Below, in pieces: positions 1-6,388 of a stretch of DNA of 6,637 nt. The position numbers and the translations under genes are program-made. This stretch comes from Boseongicola sp. SB0662_bin_57 (lineage in GTDB: Bacteria > Pseudomonadota > Alphaproteobacteria > Rhodobacterales > Rhodobacteraceae). The DNA lies in contig VXPN01000542.1 of the NCBI GenBank assembly GCA_009839535.1, positions 1 to 6,637 on the forward strand. Direction: 5' to 3'. Position 1 is the stretch's first letter. Each line of letters starts with the position of its first letter. Below the pieces are notes generated by a model. That model was not told the DNA's origin. It worked only from the letters and a program-made list of their open reading frames with translations, and searched no databases.

Positions 1-867
1 CCAGGAACCGTCGTAGAGGCGCAGACGCTCGGTCGGATAGCCCATGAGATAGAGCGCAAGCAACGGAGTGGCCGCTCGTACGCCGGAATGACAATAGAAG
101 ATGTGGTCGGTCCCGGGATCGAAGCCCGCCGCATCAAGAACGGCGGAGGTCTCTGCAGCGGTCCGGAACTCGGACGGCCGTCCCTCGTCGGCCCTGCGGA
201 ACGCCTTCCAGCCGATGAAGCGCGCCCGGTCTATGCGACCGGGAGGAAGTCCGCCGATCGACGCCCCGTTCCATTCGGGCAGGTCTCGCGTGTCCCAGAT
301 CGGAATGCCGTCTGTCGCGGCCTCGGCAACGTCCTCAATGTCGGCGACCCAGCCGTCAAGCGCGGGAGACGCGACGAAACGCCCTCCGCCCGGCGGCGAC
401 CGGCCGAACCCGCGGTCGACGCCATGGCCCGCTTCCCGCCATGCGGCCATGCCGCCGTCAAGCAGCCGGACGTCGGTCTTGCCGTACAGGAAGAACAGCC
501 ACCAAAGCCGGGCTGCGTCGTATTTCTCGTCGTACACGACAACCTGGGAACTCTCGTCGATGCCGTGCCTGCGCGCGAAGCGCTGGAACTGCTTTCGGCT
601 GACCGCCATGCCTTCCCTGTCGGTATAGGAGCGTCGCGGAGCGTGGTAGGCACCGGGAATGCGTCCGGCCAGCCAGGACAGCTTCCCGACGGCGGCAAGC
701 ACCACGGGCTTTGGACCCGGGCTTTCCAGCATGGACTTCAGTTCGGAAGCGGTGATCAGGGCGTGTCCGCGCGGGAAGCCCTTGTACCGTTCTGCCAGCA
801 CGGGCCCGGCCAGGAACGCGAGAACGAGCGCCAGGGCCGCAATCCGCTTGAGCGTTGTCCGCGCCAT
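1..867 (-). CDS. Periplasmic rhodanese-type sulfurtransferase (thiosulfate/3-mercaptopyruvate sulfurtransferase family), C-terminus cut by window edge
   Basis: The reading frame gives 289 residues and runs off the left edge; family members usually end only 10-20 residues after this point (it stops in a YDGSW motif). Residues 1-25 form a signal peptide (MARTTLKRIA, hydrophobic ALALVLAFLAG, cleavage after PVLA), so the enzyme should act in the periplasm. Two tandem rhodanese domains follow, about 36-150 (with LLDGGMAAWREAG near 135-147) and 165-289. The second carries the catalytic loop CHSGVRAA with Cys259, the predicted persulfide-carrying nucleophile. The family moves sulfane sulfur from thiosulfate or 3-mercaptopyruvate to a thiophilic acceptor. 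This loop is neither textbook CRKGVT (thiosulfate type) nor CGSGVT (mercaptopyruvate type), so donor preference is open. Start 867 was chosen because it gives a clean signal peptide; an in-frame ATG at 921 would add 18 non-hydrophobic residues. Neither start has a strong Shine-Dalgarno. Family assignment is firm; substrate is not. Confidence 0.88.
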   Translation of the reverse strand, partial: MARTTLKRIAALALVLAFLAGPVLAERYKGFPRGHALITASELKSMLESPGPKPVVLAAVGKLSWLAGRIPGAYHAPRRSYTDREGMAVSRKQFQRFARRHGIDESSQVVVYDEKYDAARLWWLFFLYGKTDVRLLDGGMAAWREAGHGVDRGFGRSPPGGGRFVASPALDGWVADIEDVAEAATDGIPIWDTRDLPEWNGASIGGLPPGRIDRARFIGWKAFRRADEGRPSEFRTAAETSAVLDAAGFDPGTDHIFYCHSGVRAATPLLALYLMGYPTERLRLYDGSW

Positions 868-1036
868 GACCGAACCGGCCCCCGTCCTTGGGCGAACGCC
901 TCGGGAATGCACGGCTTTCATCTGTCCGACCCGCAGCAAACCCCGCGCCAAAGAAACGCCCCGAGGGCTTGGCCTCGCGCATGATCGCCAATCCCGAGCC
1001 AGGGTGGAAGCAAGGCGTACTGCCAAGGGGTTGATC

Positions 1037-1070
1037 CGACCAACATGGTCGTCCGTCGAACGAGGCTCAA
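1037..1070 (-). promoter_or_regulatory. Candidate promoter and dyad operator upstream of the sulfurtransferase gene
   Basis: On the minus strand TTGAGC (1070-1065) and CATGTT (1047-1042) are separated by 17 bases, a weak sigma70-like arrangement. A perfect 15-bp dyad, CGACCA-ACA-TGGTCG at 1037-1051, covers the candidate -10, which is a position where a repressor would act. The leader would be about 115-170 bases depending on the start used. The dyad is seen directly; promoter and operator roles are inference. Confidence 0.25.
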
Positions 1071-1361
1071 CACACGATTGCGCGTCAGCAGAACCTGCCG
1101 GTTTCCGCCTTGTTCAGGCTCTCCCGGCACGGCGGACCATGATCTGCAAGTCCTGCACTGAGAGACACGGGCCAGAGTCCGGCTTGACCCAAGCAGCACG
1201 GCCCCGCGGGACAGGCCAAAGCGGCAATTCAGACTGACGGCACCGATGCCTGTCGCCGAACCACATTGCGCCGCCGCTTTCCGCCCCGTTCGCCGGCGAG
1301 GCAACCCTGGGAGCCTCGTATGGTGCCGTCCGTCCGACGCTGATCCACGCTGCCGGTCAAG

Positions 1362-1412
1362 TGCCGTGCCTGAAACCGCTTGAGGCGCCGGCTTTCGCCG
1401 GAAGGCACGGCA
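1362..1412. repeat. Nested inverted repeat (9-bp outer stem, 5-bp inner hairpin)
   Basis: TGCCGTGCC (1362-1370) is exactly complementary to GGCACGGCA (1404-1412). The enclosed segment contains a second hairpin, CCGGC-TTTC-GCCGG (1388-1401), set against the right arm. It lies about 120 bases beyond the exporter stop on the minus strand and has no T-tract on either side, so it is not a standard intrinsic terminator. It could be an RNA structure, a REP-like element or chance in GC-rich DNA. Confidence 0.4.
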
Positions 1413-1533
1413 GGCAGTGGTCGTCCGCGTCAACGGGACGGGATTCAACCGGGCGGGCCGCGACATCATGGCCTTGCCTTCTCAAGTGTTGGCGGCATTG
1501 CGCGATCTCCTGGCGGTCATCCCGTGAAGGGCC

Positions 1534-3822
1534 CTATCGATTCCCGCGATCGACGGCCATCAGCAGGGCGGGGAGAAGCAAGAGGTCGGCGACAAGCGCG
1601 AAGGATATCGTGACTGCCACCAGGACGCCGAGCGTCCAGCTCGGCTCGTATCCCGACGAGGCGAACACCAGGAAGCCGGCTGTCAGAATGGCGGTGGTGG
1701 CCCACAATGCCGGCCCCACGGCGCGAAACGTTGCACGAACCGCCTCCGCCGATGACAGGCCCTGCTGACGGCCGCTCATGTACTTGGAGACAAAGTGAAT
1801 GGTGTCGTCGACGATGATGCCAATGGCGACCGCGACCACCACGGATGCGCCAAGACCGATCACGCCGGAAAGGTATCCCCACAGGCCGAACGTCATTGCT
1901 GCCGGAACGAAGTTGGGTACCAGACAGATCAGGCCAACACGGATGTTTCGGAAAACCAGGAGCAGGATCAGCGAAATGAGGCCCGTGGCAAGAATCGTGC
2001 CCCTCAGCATGCTTTCGACGTTCCTGTCCGACAAATGGGCGGAGATCATTGTAAAGCCCGAGGCCGGGCTGGCGAGATCGGGCGCGTTGGCCTGCAACCA
2101 GGCTTGGGCGCGCGCGTCGATGTCGAGATGGTCCTTGGTGGACGTGTCGTCCAGCGCCACTGTCATTCGCGTTGCCGACTTCGCGATGTCGATGCGATCG
2201 TTCAGGTCAGCGCCAAAGGGCAGCGAAAACTCGTAGAGCAGCAGCAGTTGGGCGGCAAGATCCGGCTCCTCCGGTATTCGGTAGAATGCTGGATCATCCC
2301 CGTGCAAGTTCTTGTTGACGCGCTTCATGATGTCCGGAAAGGCCTGGACGTGACGCACTTCGGGCTGAGCGCGGTACCAGTCGGCGAAGGCGTCGACCTT
2401 GCGCAGGTATTCCGGATCGGTGATGCCGCCCTCGGTCCCTGAACTCAGCGAATAGTCGAGCCGGTCCAGCCCGGTCAGGTTCTCGACGATGAATTCGGTG
2501 TCCGTGCGAAAGGCGTAGCGTTCGTCGAAGTGGTGCAGCCAGTTGTCGCTCGCCTCGTTTCGGGGAAGGCCCGACGCCAGCGCCACGACCACGAGAATCC
2601 CGGACCAAAGAAGGGGTTTTCGACGGGCGACAACGAAGTCTCCCAGACGTTCGAAGAATCCCGCGCGTCCGGCACGGGAGCGGGGAGCGCCCAGCGGCAG
2701 GATCGAAAGCAGCGCCGGCAGAAGCGTCACGGAATAGACGAACGTGAACAGCACGCCAAGCGCCACCAGGTTGCCGAGAACATGAAACGGCGGCGAATTC
2801 GACGTGTTCAGGCTGAGGAATCCGATCGCGGTCGTGGCGGATGTCAAGAACACCGGATACATGTTTTCGCGAAGGGAGGCCGAGAGCGCCGCGTTTCGTT
2901 CCAGGCCTTCGCGCAGGCCAGCCTGCGCCGTAGTCACGATGTGAATGGAATGGGCGACCCCAACGGCCATGACTATGATCGGCACGCTCGCGCTGATTGG
3001 CGTGAGCATCGTGTCGAACCAGCCCGCGACCCCAACGGCAGTCAGAACGACGAACACGACGACGACGGCCACGGCTACGGCCGCGTATGCGGACCTCAGA
3101 AGAAGGGCCGCTATGGTCATGACGACGAAAAACACGACAGGGATGAGGCTCTCCGCATCCCGTCCGGCGTCGGCGAATGTCTGGTTCAGGATCACGTTGC
3201 CGGTCAGGAAAAATGAAAGATCCGGATGCGCCGTTCTGGCCTCGTCGAGCAACCCTCCGAGATGGTCCGCAATTTCGGCCCACGCGGGCTCCTCGGGCTC
3301 GGACAGGATGAAATCGACAACCAGCGCGGCGACATTTCCGTCCTCCGAAACCAGCTGTCCGACCAGTTCTGGCTGGTTCAGGGCGATTGTCCGGACCCGG
3401 TCCAGGTCAGCGTCGCCCAAGGACGCCGCGCCTTCGACCAATGGCGCGATCGTGAGATCGTCCTCGACCGCTTCGCTATGGAAATAGTTGGTCAGCGATG
3501 ACACCCGGACCGAATGCGGCGTCTGCCATGCGGCCTCCGTCAGCTCCTCGACAGCGCCGAGGGCCTCTCGGGTGAAGACCGATCCTTCCTTGGGCGCGAC
3601 GGCAATCAGCGCCGACCGTGACGCGGAATAGGTGTCCTGCACCTTGTCGAATTCGAGAAGGTGGGGGTTGTCCGCGCCGAAGAGCACGCGATAGCTGCCG
3701 GAAACGGTCAGGCCGGGCAGGCCCGCCGATGCCGCGAGCATGACCAGCGCGGCGAACGCGAGGACCAGCCAACGGAATCGCAGGACGAAGGCGATGTAAC
3801 GGTCCAGAAGTTCGCGCGTCAT
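1534..3822 (-). CDS. RND/MMPL superfamily exporter (COG1033-like), 762 aa
   Basis: Inner-membrane transporter with duplicated architecture. Helix 1 is near residues 15-35, followed by a periplasmic domain (about 36-225) and helices 2-6 (226-375, including FFVVMTIAALLL and the PIIVMAVGVAHSIHI segment). The second half repeats the plan: helix 7 at 403-420, periplasmic domain to about 605, helices 8-12 (607-755). Helix 10 carries AIGIIVDDTIHF with Asp672-Asp673, matching the membrane-embedded acidic site expected for proton coupling; the equivalent place in helix 4 reads VAHSIHI and has no Asp. At 762 residues it is shorter than the tripartite drug exporters (about 1,000) and fits the COG1033/MMPL-like group, whose members include lipid and hopanoid transporters. 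Start 3822 (MTRELLDRY) was chosen because it directly precedes helix 1 and has GAGG two bases upstream; the open frame continues to 4221 but that part is Arg/Ser-rich and not protein-like. Divergent to the barrel gene at 4586. Substrate unknown. Confidence 0.9.
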   Translation of the reverse strand: MTRELLDRYIAFVLRFRWLVLAFAALVMLAASAGLPGLTVSGSYRVLFGADNPHLLEFDKVQDTYSASRSALIAVAPKEGSVFTREALGAVEELTEAAWQTPHSVRVSSLTNYFHSEAVEDDLTIAPLVEGAASLGDADLDRVRTIALNQPELVGQLVSEDGNVAALVVDFILSEPEEPAWAEIADHLGGLLDEARTAHPDLSFFLTGNVILNQTFADAGRDAESLIPVVFFVVMTIAALLLRSAYAAVAVAVVVVFVVLTAVGVAGWFDTMLTPISASVPIIVMAVGVAHSIHIVTTAQAGLREGLERNAALSASLRENMYPVFLTSATTAIGFLSLNTSNSPPFHVLGNLVALGVLFTFVYSVTLLPALLSILPLGAPRSRAGRAGFFERLGDFVVARRKPLLWSGILVVVALASGLPRNEASDNWLHHFDERYAFRTDTEFIVENLTGLDRLDYSLSSGTEGGITDPEYLRKVDAFADWYRAQPEVRHVQAFPDIMKRVNKNLHGDDPAFYRIPEEPDLAAQLLLLYEFSLPFGADLNDRIDIAKSATRMTVALDDTSTKDHLDIDARAQAWLQANAPDLASPASGFTMISAHLSDRNVESMLRGTILATGLISLILLLVFRNIRVGLICLVPNFVPAAMTFGLWGYLSGVIGLGASVVVAVAIGIIVDDTIHFVSKYMSGRQQGLSSAEAVRATFRAVGPALWATTAILTAGFLVFASSGYEPSWTLGVLVAVTISFALVADLLLLPALLMAVDRGNR

Positions 3823-4585
3823 CGCCTCGACTCGCGCGGATGCACGGAGGATCTGAATTCGGCTTGTGCGGTCCTTCCGGGCCCGAATTGCCCAAGGTTG
3901 TTCCCGAATGCGCCGTTCACGTTGCCCCGTCCAGCACTGTCCAGTGGTTGAGATCCGCCCAACGCCTGTCCGGAAGACCGCGCGCGATGACGGGGAAGGG
4001 GTTGGCGCCCATGACGCTCCGGTGGCCTTGGAGCCGTCTCGCGTGCACGGATATGTTCCAACGACTGGACCAAAATTCAATCCTTCGGGAATTTCGTATC
4101 CGGCTTGCGAAACAACGGCAACCCGTTTGATGTGGCTGTCTGCTCGGCCCCTGGATCCATGCCGTGAAATGCCTGCCGCCGACGCAGTTGCCCGTCGTGG
4201 ACAAAGACGCTCCTGGGCCACCGTCGGCCCGTGCAGCGGTCCGGACCTGCAGGCCGCGTGTCGAAATCTCTGCGACGATCGGCGGCGTGCGTCATCGCGG
4301 GCGCAGGCAGAGACTGGCGAACGGCACCGCCGCGCGGCATGGCGCGGGAACTCCCGTCCCGGGCTGAGGGTTGCTCGGCGAAAGGCGGAGTCCGCAAGAA
4401 AATGCTTGCAACGCGCGCCACGCTCTGCAAATTCGTCATGCAGCGGGGTTTGCGTCGTGTCCGTGCCGGAGGACCGGCCGGAAGACAGGAATCCGCTCTT
4501 CCTCGCTGCCCTCTCTGCCAGGAACTGCCCTCGCTGCAGGGAAAGGGGGGCTGGCGGCGCGATTCAGAGCGGAGTTGGGGATGTG
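3823..4585. other. Long divergent intergenic region between exporter and barrel genes
   Basis: There are 763 bases between two divergent start codons. Open frames cross it, including upstream extensions of both flanking genes, but they lack conserved motifs and hydrophobic pattern, so I treat it as regulatory or decayed DNA. Visible elements: a perfect short dyad CACTG-TC-CAGTG (3935-3946); an AT-rich dyad AAATTC-N10-GAATTT (4073-4094); a 7-bp inverted repeat TCTCTGC/GCAGAGA (4267-4273 and 4307-4313); and TTGCA-N15-TGCAA (4406-4430). No recognisable regulator or small lipoprotein gene was found, although its length would fit one. Confidence 0.45.
4051..4094 (-). promoter_or_regulatory. Candidate control site for the exporter gene: AT-rich dyad plus weak promoter
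   Basis: The dyad AAATTC-N10-GAATTT (4073-4094) is an AT-rich island in GC-rich surroundings. On the minus strand TTGAAT (4080-4075) within the dyad and ACATAT (4056-4051) are separated by 18 bases, a weak -35/-10 pair pointing toward the exporter gene. This would leave a leader of about 220 bases. The inverted repeat is seen directly; promoter function is a low-confidence inference. Confidence 0.22.
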
Positions 4586-5845
4586 ATGATGGCGAACCGG
4601 TTGATCCATGCCTCCGCATTGCTGTGGGCGCTGCTTTCCCTCGCGCCAAGGCCTGCACATGCCGAATCCTGGCTCTCCGACCGGATGGACGTGTTCGGAA
4701 AGGTCTCAGTGGAATCGCGGATCTTCCCCGAATCCGGGATCCATCCCGGACAGCGGTCGCATGCAAGCGGCCTCAGCCTGGAAACTACCGCCTATATCGA
4801 GGGAGACGGCAGCGGCAGCTTCACGATTACGCCCTTCCTGCGCTTCGATGCCGGGGACCCGGAACGCACGCATGCCGACTTGCGGGAAGCCTACTTTCTC
4901 ACATACGGCGATGCGGGCGACGGCGAATGGGAATTGCGCCTGGGCATCGACCGGGTCTTCTGGGGCGTCGCCGAGGCGCGGTCACTGGTGGACATCATCA
5001 ACCAGACGGACCTGGTCGAGCATCCGAACGCCAAGAGCAAGCTTGGCCAGCCGATGGCGCATTTCACCTTGTCCGGGGGCTGGGGAGCGCTTGAACTGTT
5101 CGGGCTGACCGGACATCGAAAGCGCACCTTTCCGGGCGAACATGGCCGGTTTCGCGGACGGCCGGTCGTCGACAACAGTCGCGCCACGTACGAGTCTGCG
5201 GACGAGGAGTGGCATGTCGACCTTGCGGGCCGTTACAGCAACAGTTTCGGGCCGCTCGACATCGGGCTGAGCGTGTTCGAAGGCACAAGCCGTGAGCCCG
5301 CCTTCGCGCCAGTCTTCGTTGACCAAGCACCGCCTCTCGTGGTTCTGGCGCCGCATTACGAGCAAATTCGCCAGTACGGGCTGGATGCCCAGATCACGAC
5401 GGGGCCGGTGCTGCTCAAGCTGGAAGCGATCCGTCGCACCGGCGGGCAGAACCGGATGATGCAGGAAGAGGACTACACCGCGTCAATCCTTGGCGGCGAG
5501 TACATCATCAACGGGCCATGGGACACCAATTCCGACCTGAGCCTGTTTGCCGAGTGGCTCCGTGACAACCGCGGGCGAAATGCAACCGATGCGCTCGCAA
5601 ATTCCGTCTTCCTGGGCGCGCGCCTCGGCTTGAACGACGAGCATGGGACGGATTTCTTTCTCGGGGTTCTCGACTCCCGTGAAGCCGACAGCCGCGTCTT
5701 CAATGCCGAGTTCAATCGTCGACTCTCGGACAGCCTGTCACTGCACGTGGAATCGATCGCTCACATCGGGTTCGAAACCGACGAGACCGTCCGCGACACG
5801 AGTCGTGACAGCTTTATCGGGATAAGCCTGGAATACAATTTCTGA
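4586..5845 (+). CDS. Predicted outer-membrane beta-barrel protein, 419 aa, divergent partner of the RND exporter
   Basis: Residues 1-26 are a signal peptide (MMANRLIHAS, hydrophobic ALLWALLSLA, cleavage after PAHA). The mature part has alternating polar and apolar stretches typical of amphipathic beta strands, no transmembrane helix, and ends LEYNF, with the C-terminal aromatic residue that the Bam machinery recognises in outer-membrane proteins. A conserved-looking segment at about 124-157 includes VFWGVAEARSLVDIINQTD and LGQPM. From memory, this resembles uncharacterised barrel proteins found beside COG1033-type RND exporters in marine proteobacteria; that link is recall, not a search. Likely role: outer-membrane partner or porin-like element of the exporter system. 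Start: ATG at 4586 or 4589, with GGAG (4571-4574) and GGGG (4577-4580) upstream; the frame is open back to 3866 but the upstream part is not protein-like and would bury the signal peptide. Function and substrate not known. Confidence 0.8.
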   Translation: MMANRLIHASALLWALLSLAPRPAHAESWLSDRMDVFGKVSVESRIFPESGIHPGQRSHASGLSLETTAYIEGDGSGSFTITPFLRFDAGDPERTHADLREAYFLTYGDAGDGEWELRLGIDRVFWGVAEARSLVDIINQTDLVEHPNAKSKLGQPMAHFTLSGGWGALELFGLTGHRKRTFPGEHGRFRGRPVVDNSRATYESADEEWHVDLAGRYSNSFGPLDIGLSVFEGTSREPAFAPVFVDQAPPLVVLAPHYEQIRQYGLDAQITTGPVLLKLEAIRRTGGQNRMMQEEDYTASILGGEYIINGPWDTNSDLSLFAEWLRDNRGRNATDALANSVFLGARLGLNDEHGTDFFLGVLDSREADSRVFNAEFNRRLSDSLSLHVESIAHIGFETDETVRDTSRDSFIGISLEYNF

Positions 5846-5858
5846 AGGCGTGGCAGTC

Positions 5859-5915
5859 ACTGGCGGGATTGCTGAAGCTGTTGCAGCTCTCAAGACACCT
5901 GAAACGCCAGTCTTT
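5859..5915 (+). terminator. Terminator-like nested hairpin after the barrel gene
   Basis: Thirteen bases after the stop codon, ACTGGCG (5859-5865) pairs perfectly with CGCCAGT (5905-5911), enclosing a second hairpin AGCTG-TTG-CAGCT (5876-5888). The right arm is followed by CTTTC, a short and imperfect T-run. Position fits a transcript end, but the loop is long and the T-tract poor, so it may instead be a 3' stabilising structure. Confidence 0.35.
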
Positions 5916-5964
5916 CAAGGAGCCGCGCGACACCACTGGCACAGACAGCCCATGCAACGCAAAC

Positions 5965-5979
5965 TGGCAAGCTTTGCCA
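5965..5979. promoter_or_regulatory. Perfect 15-bp dyad, candidate operator of the toxin-antitoxin locus
   Basis: TGGCAA-GCT-TTGCCA is a perfect inverted repeat of two 6-bp arms with a 3-bp spacer, 62 bases before the antitoxin start and 5 bases before a candidate -35. Xre-type antitoxin/RES toxin complexes are known to bind dyads in their own promoters, so autoregulation is a reasonable inference. A related half site, ACTGGCA, occurs at 5935-5941 and again at 5963-5969. Confidence 0.4.
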
Positions 5980-5983
5980 CGGC

Positions 5984-6022
5984 CTGAAATTCGGCTGGTT
6001 TTGCGCTATATGCCGTTAAAAT
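5984..6022 (+). promoter_or_regulatory. Candidate sigma70 promoter of the toxin-antitoxin locus
   Basis: CTGAAA (5984-5989) and TATATG (6007-6012) are separated by 17 bases, four of six matches each. An alternative -10, TAAAAT (6017-6022), matches five of six but has no good -35. Either would start transcription shortly before the GTG at 6042. Confidence 0.3.
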
Positions 6023-6041
6023 CATTGACGGGGCCGAGAAA

Positions 6042-6388
6042 GTGCACATCTTGCAGTTTGCCGAAAGTGGACAATTCGAGCCCCGCAGGATCGCCGCCGC
6101 CCTGCGCACATCCTTTGAAGAAGTGGCCCAGACGGTGGGGCTGAGCAAAGATTCCCTGCAGCGCCTTACCAGGATCAATTCGGACAAGACACAACGCCGC
6201 CTGCGGGAACTGGTGGAAGTCCTTGACAAGGTCGAGCCCCGCCTCGGTTCGGAATTCACGGCATCTGGTTCCGGTCAGAACCCCTGCCCAGCCTTGATGG
6301 GCGTGCCGCAATGCAGCTGGTGCAGGAAGGCAAGGCTGGACAGGTGTTGGAATACATTGACGCTGTGGACGCCGGTGTCTTTGCCTGA
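6042..6388 (+). pseudogene. Xre/MbcA/ParS-family antitoxin of an Xre-RES toxin-antitoxin pair, frameshifted
   Basis: The first 74 codons from GTG 6042 (GGGG eight bases upstream) give a small basic DNA-binding-type domain: FEPRRIAAALRTSFEEVAQT, then VGLSKDSLQR and KTQRRLRELVEVLDKVEP, typical of Xre antitoxins. Just after LGSEFTA the matching frame moves by -1: WFRSEPLPSLDG, AAMQLVQEG and EYIDAVDAGVFA, the C-terminal ParS/DUF2384 part, are read in the other frame and stop at 6386-6388. The interval is 347 bases, not a multiple of three. The change lies within about 6252-6266; a loss of one base, or of four between GCAT and CTGG (which would restore the AYAW motif I recall for the family), would explain it. 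Without correction the first frame runs to 6557, overlapping the toxin, and yields 171 residues with a nonsense tail. In intact members this C-terminal part binds and blocks the toxin. It may be a true pseudogene, a sequencing or assembly error, or unusual frameshifting. No in-frame ATG lies upstream; the frame is open to 5988. Confidence 0.8.

Larger units (their letters stand above)
868..1533. other. Non-coding stretch between sulfurtransferase and exporter genes
   Basis: There are 666 bases between the exporter stop and the sulfurtransferase start. Open frames cross this stretch on both strands, but their translations are rich in Arg, Ser and Pro, lack hydrophobic cores or motifs, and look like GC-rich shadow frames. 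What can be seen: a candidate promoter with dyad at 1037-1070 (minus), a weak hairpin CGAGG/CCTCG at 962-977, a 6-bp stem CGAGGC/GCCTCG at 1297-1318, and a larger nested inverted repeat at 1362-1412. No tRNA, insertion sequence end or clear intrinsic terminator for the exporter gene was recognised. Confidence 0.5.

Noticed and set aside
952..977. Possible minus-strand terminator or attenuator (CGAGG/CCTCG stem followed after six bases by TTTCTTT)
   Set aside because: The stem is only 5 bp, the T-rich part is not adjacent to it, and it would lie between the candidate promoter and the sulfurtransferase gene without other support.
88..984. 298-residue plus-strand open frame opposite the sulfurtransferase
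   Set aside because: It is antisense to a gene with signal peptide and catalytic motif, and its own translation shows no recognisable domain.
918..1469. 183-residue minus-strand open frame in the first intergenic stretch
   Set aside because: No motif, no hydrophobic pattern, overlaps the start of the sulfurtransferase gene, and is Arg/Thr/Ser-rich like other shadow frames here.
3823..4221. N-terminal extension of the exporter frame by 133 residues
   Set aside because: The extension is rich in Arg, Ser, Gly and Pro with no family resemblance; the start at 3822 places helix 1 at the normal distance from the N-terminus.
4406..4434. Promoter for the barrel gene with TTGCAA as -35
   Set aside because: No acceptable -10 is found at 16-18 bases; only the TTGCA/TGCAA dyad is worth noting.
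3866..4585. 240-residue extension ahead of the barrel protein
   Set aside because: It would bury a clear signal peptide inside the protein and its composition is that of a GC-rich non-coding frame.
5869..6144. 91-residue plus-strand open frame between barrel gene and antitoxin
   Set aside because: It overlaps the candidate promoter and the antitoxin start in another frame and its translation has no family features.
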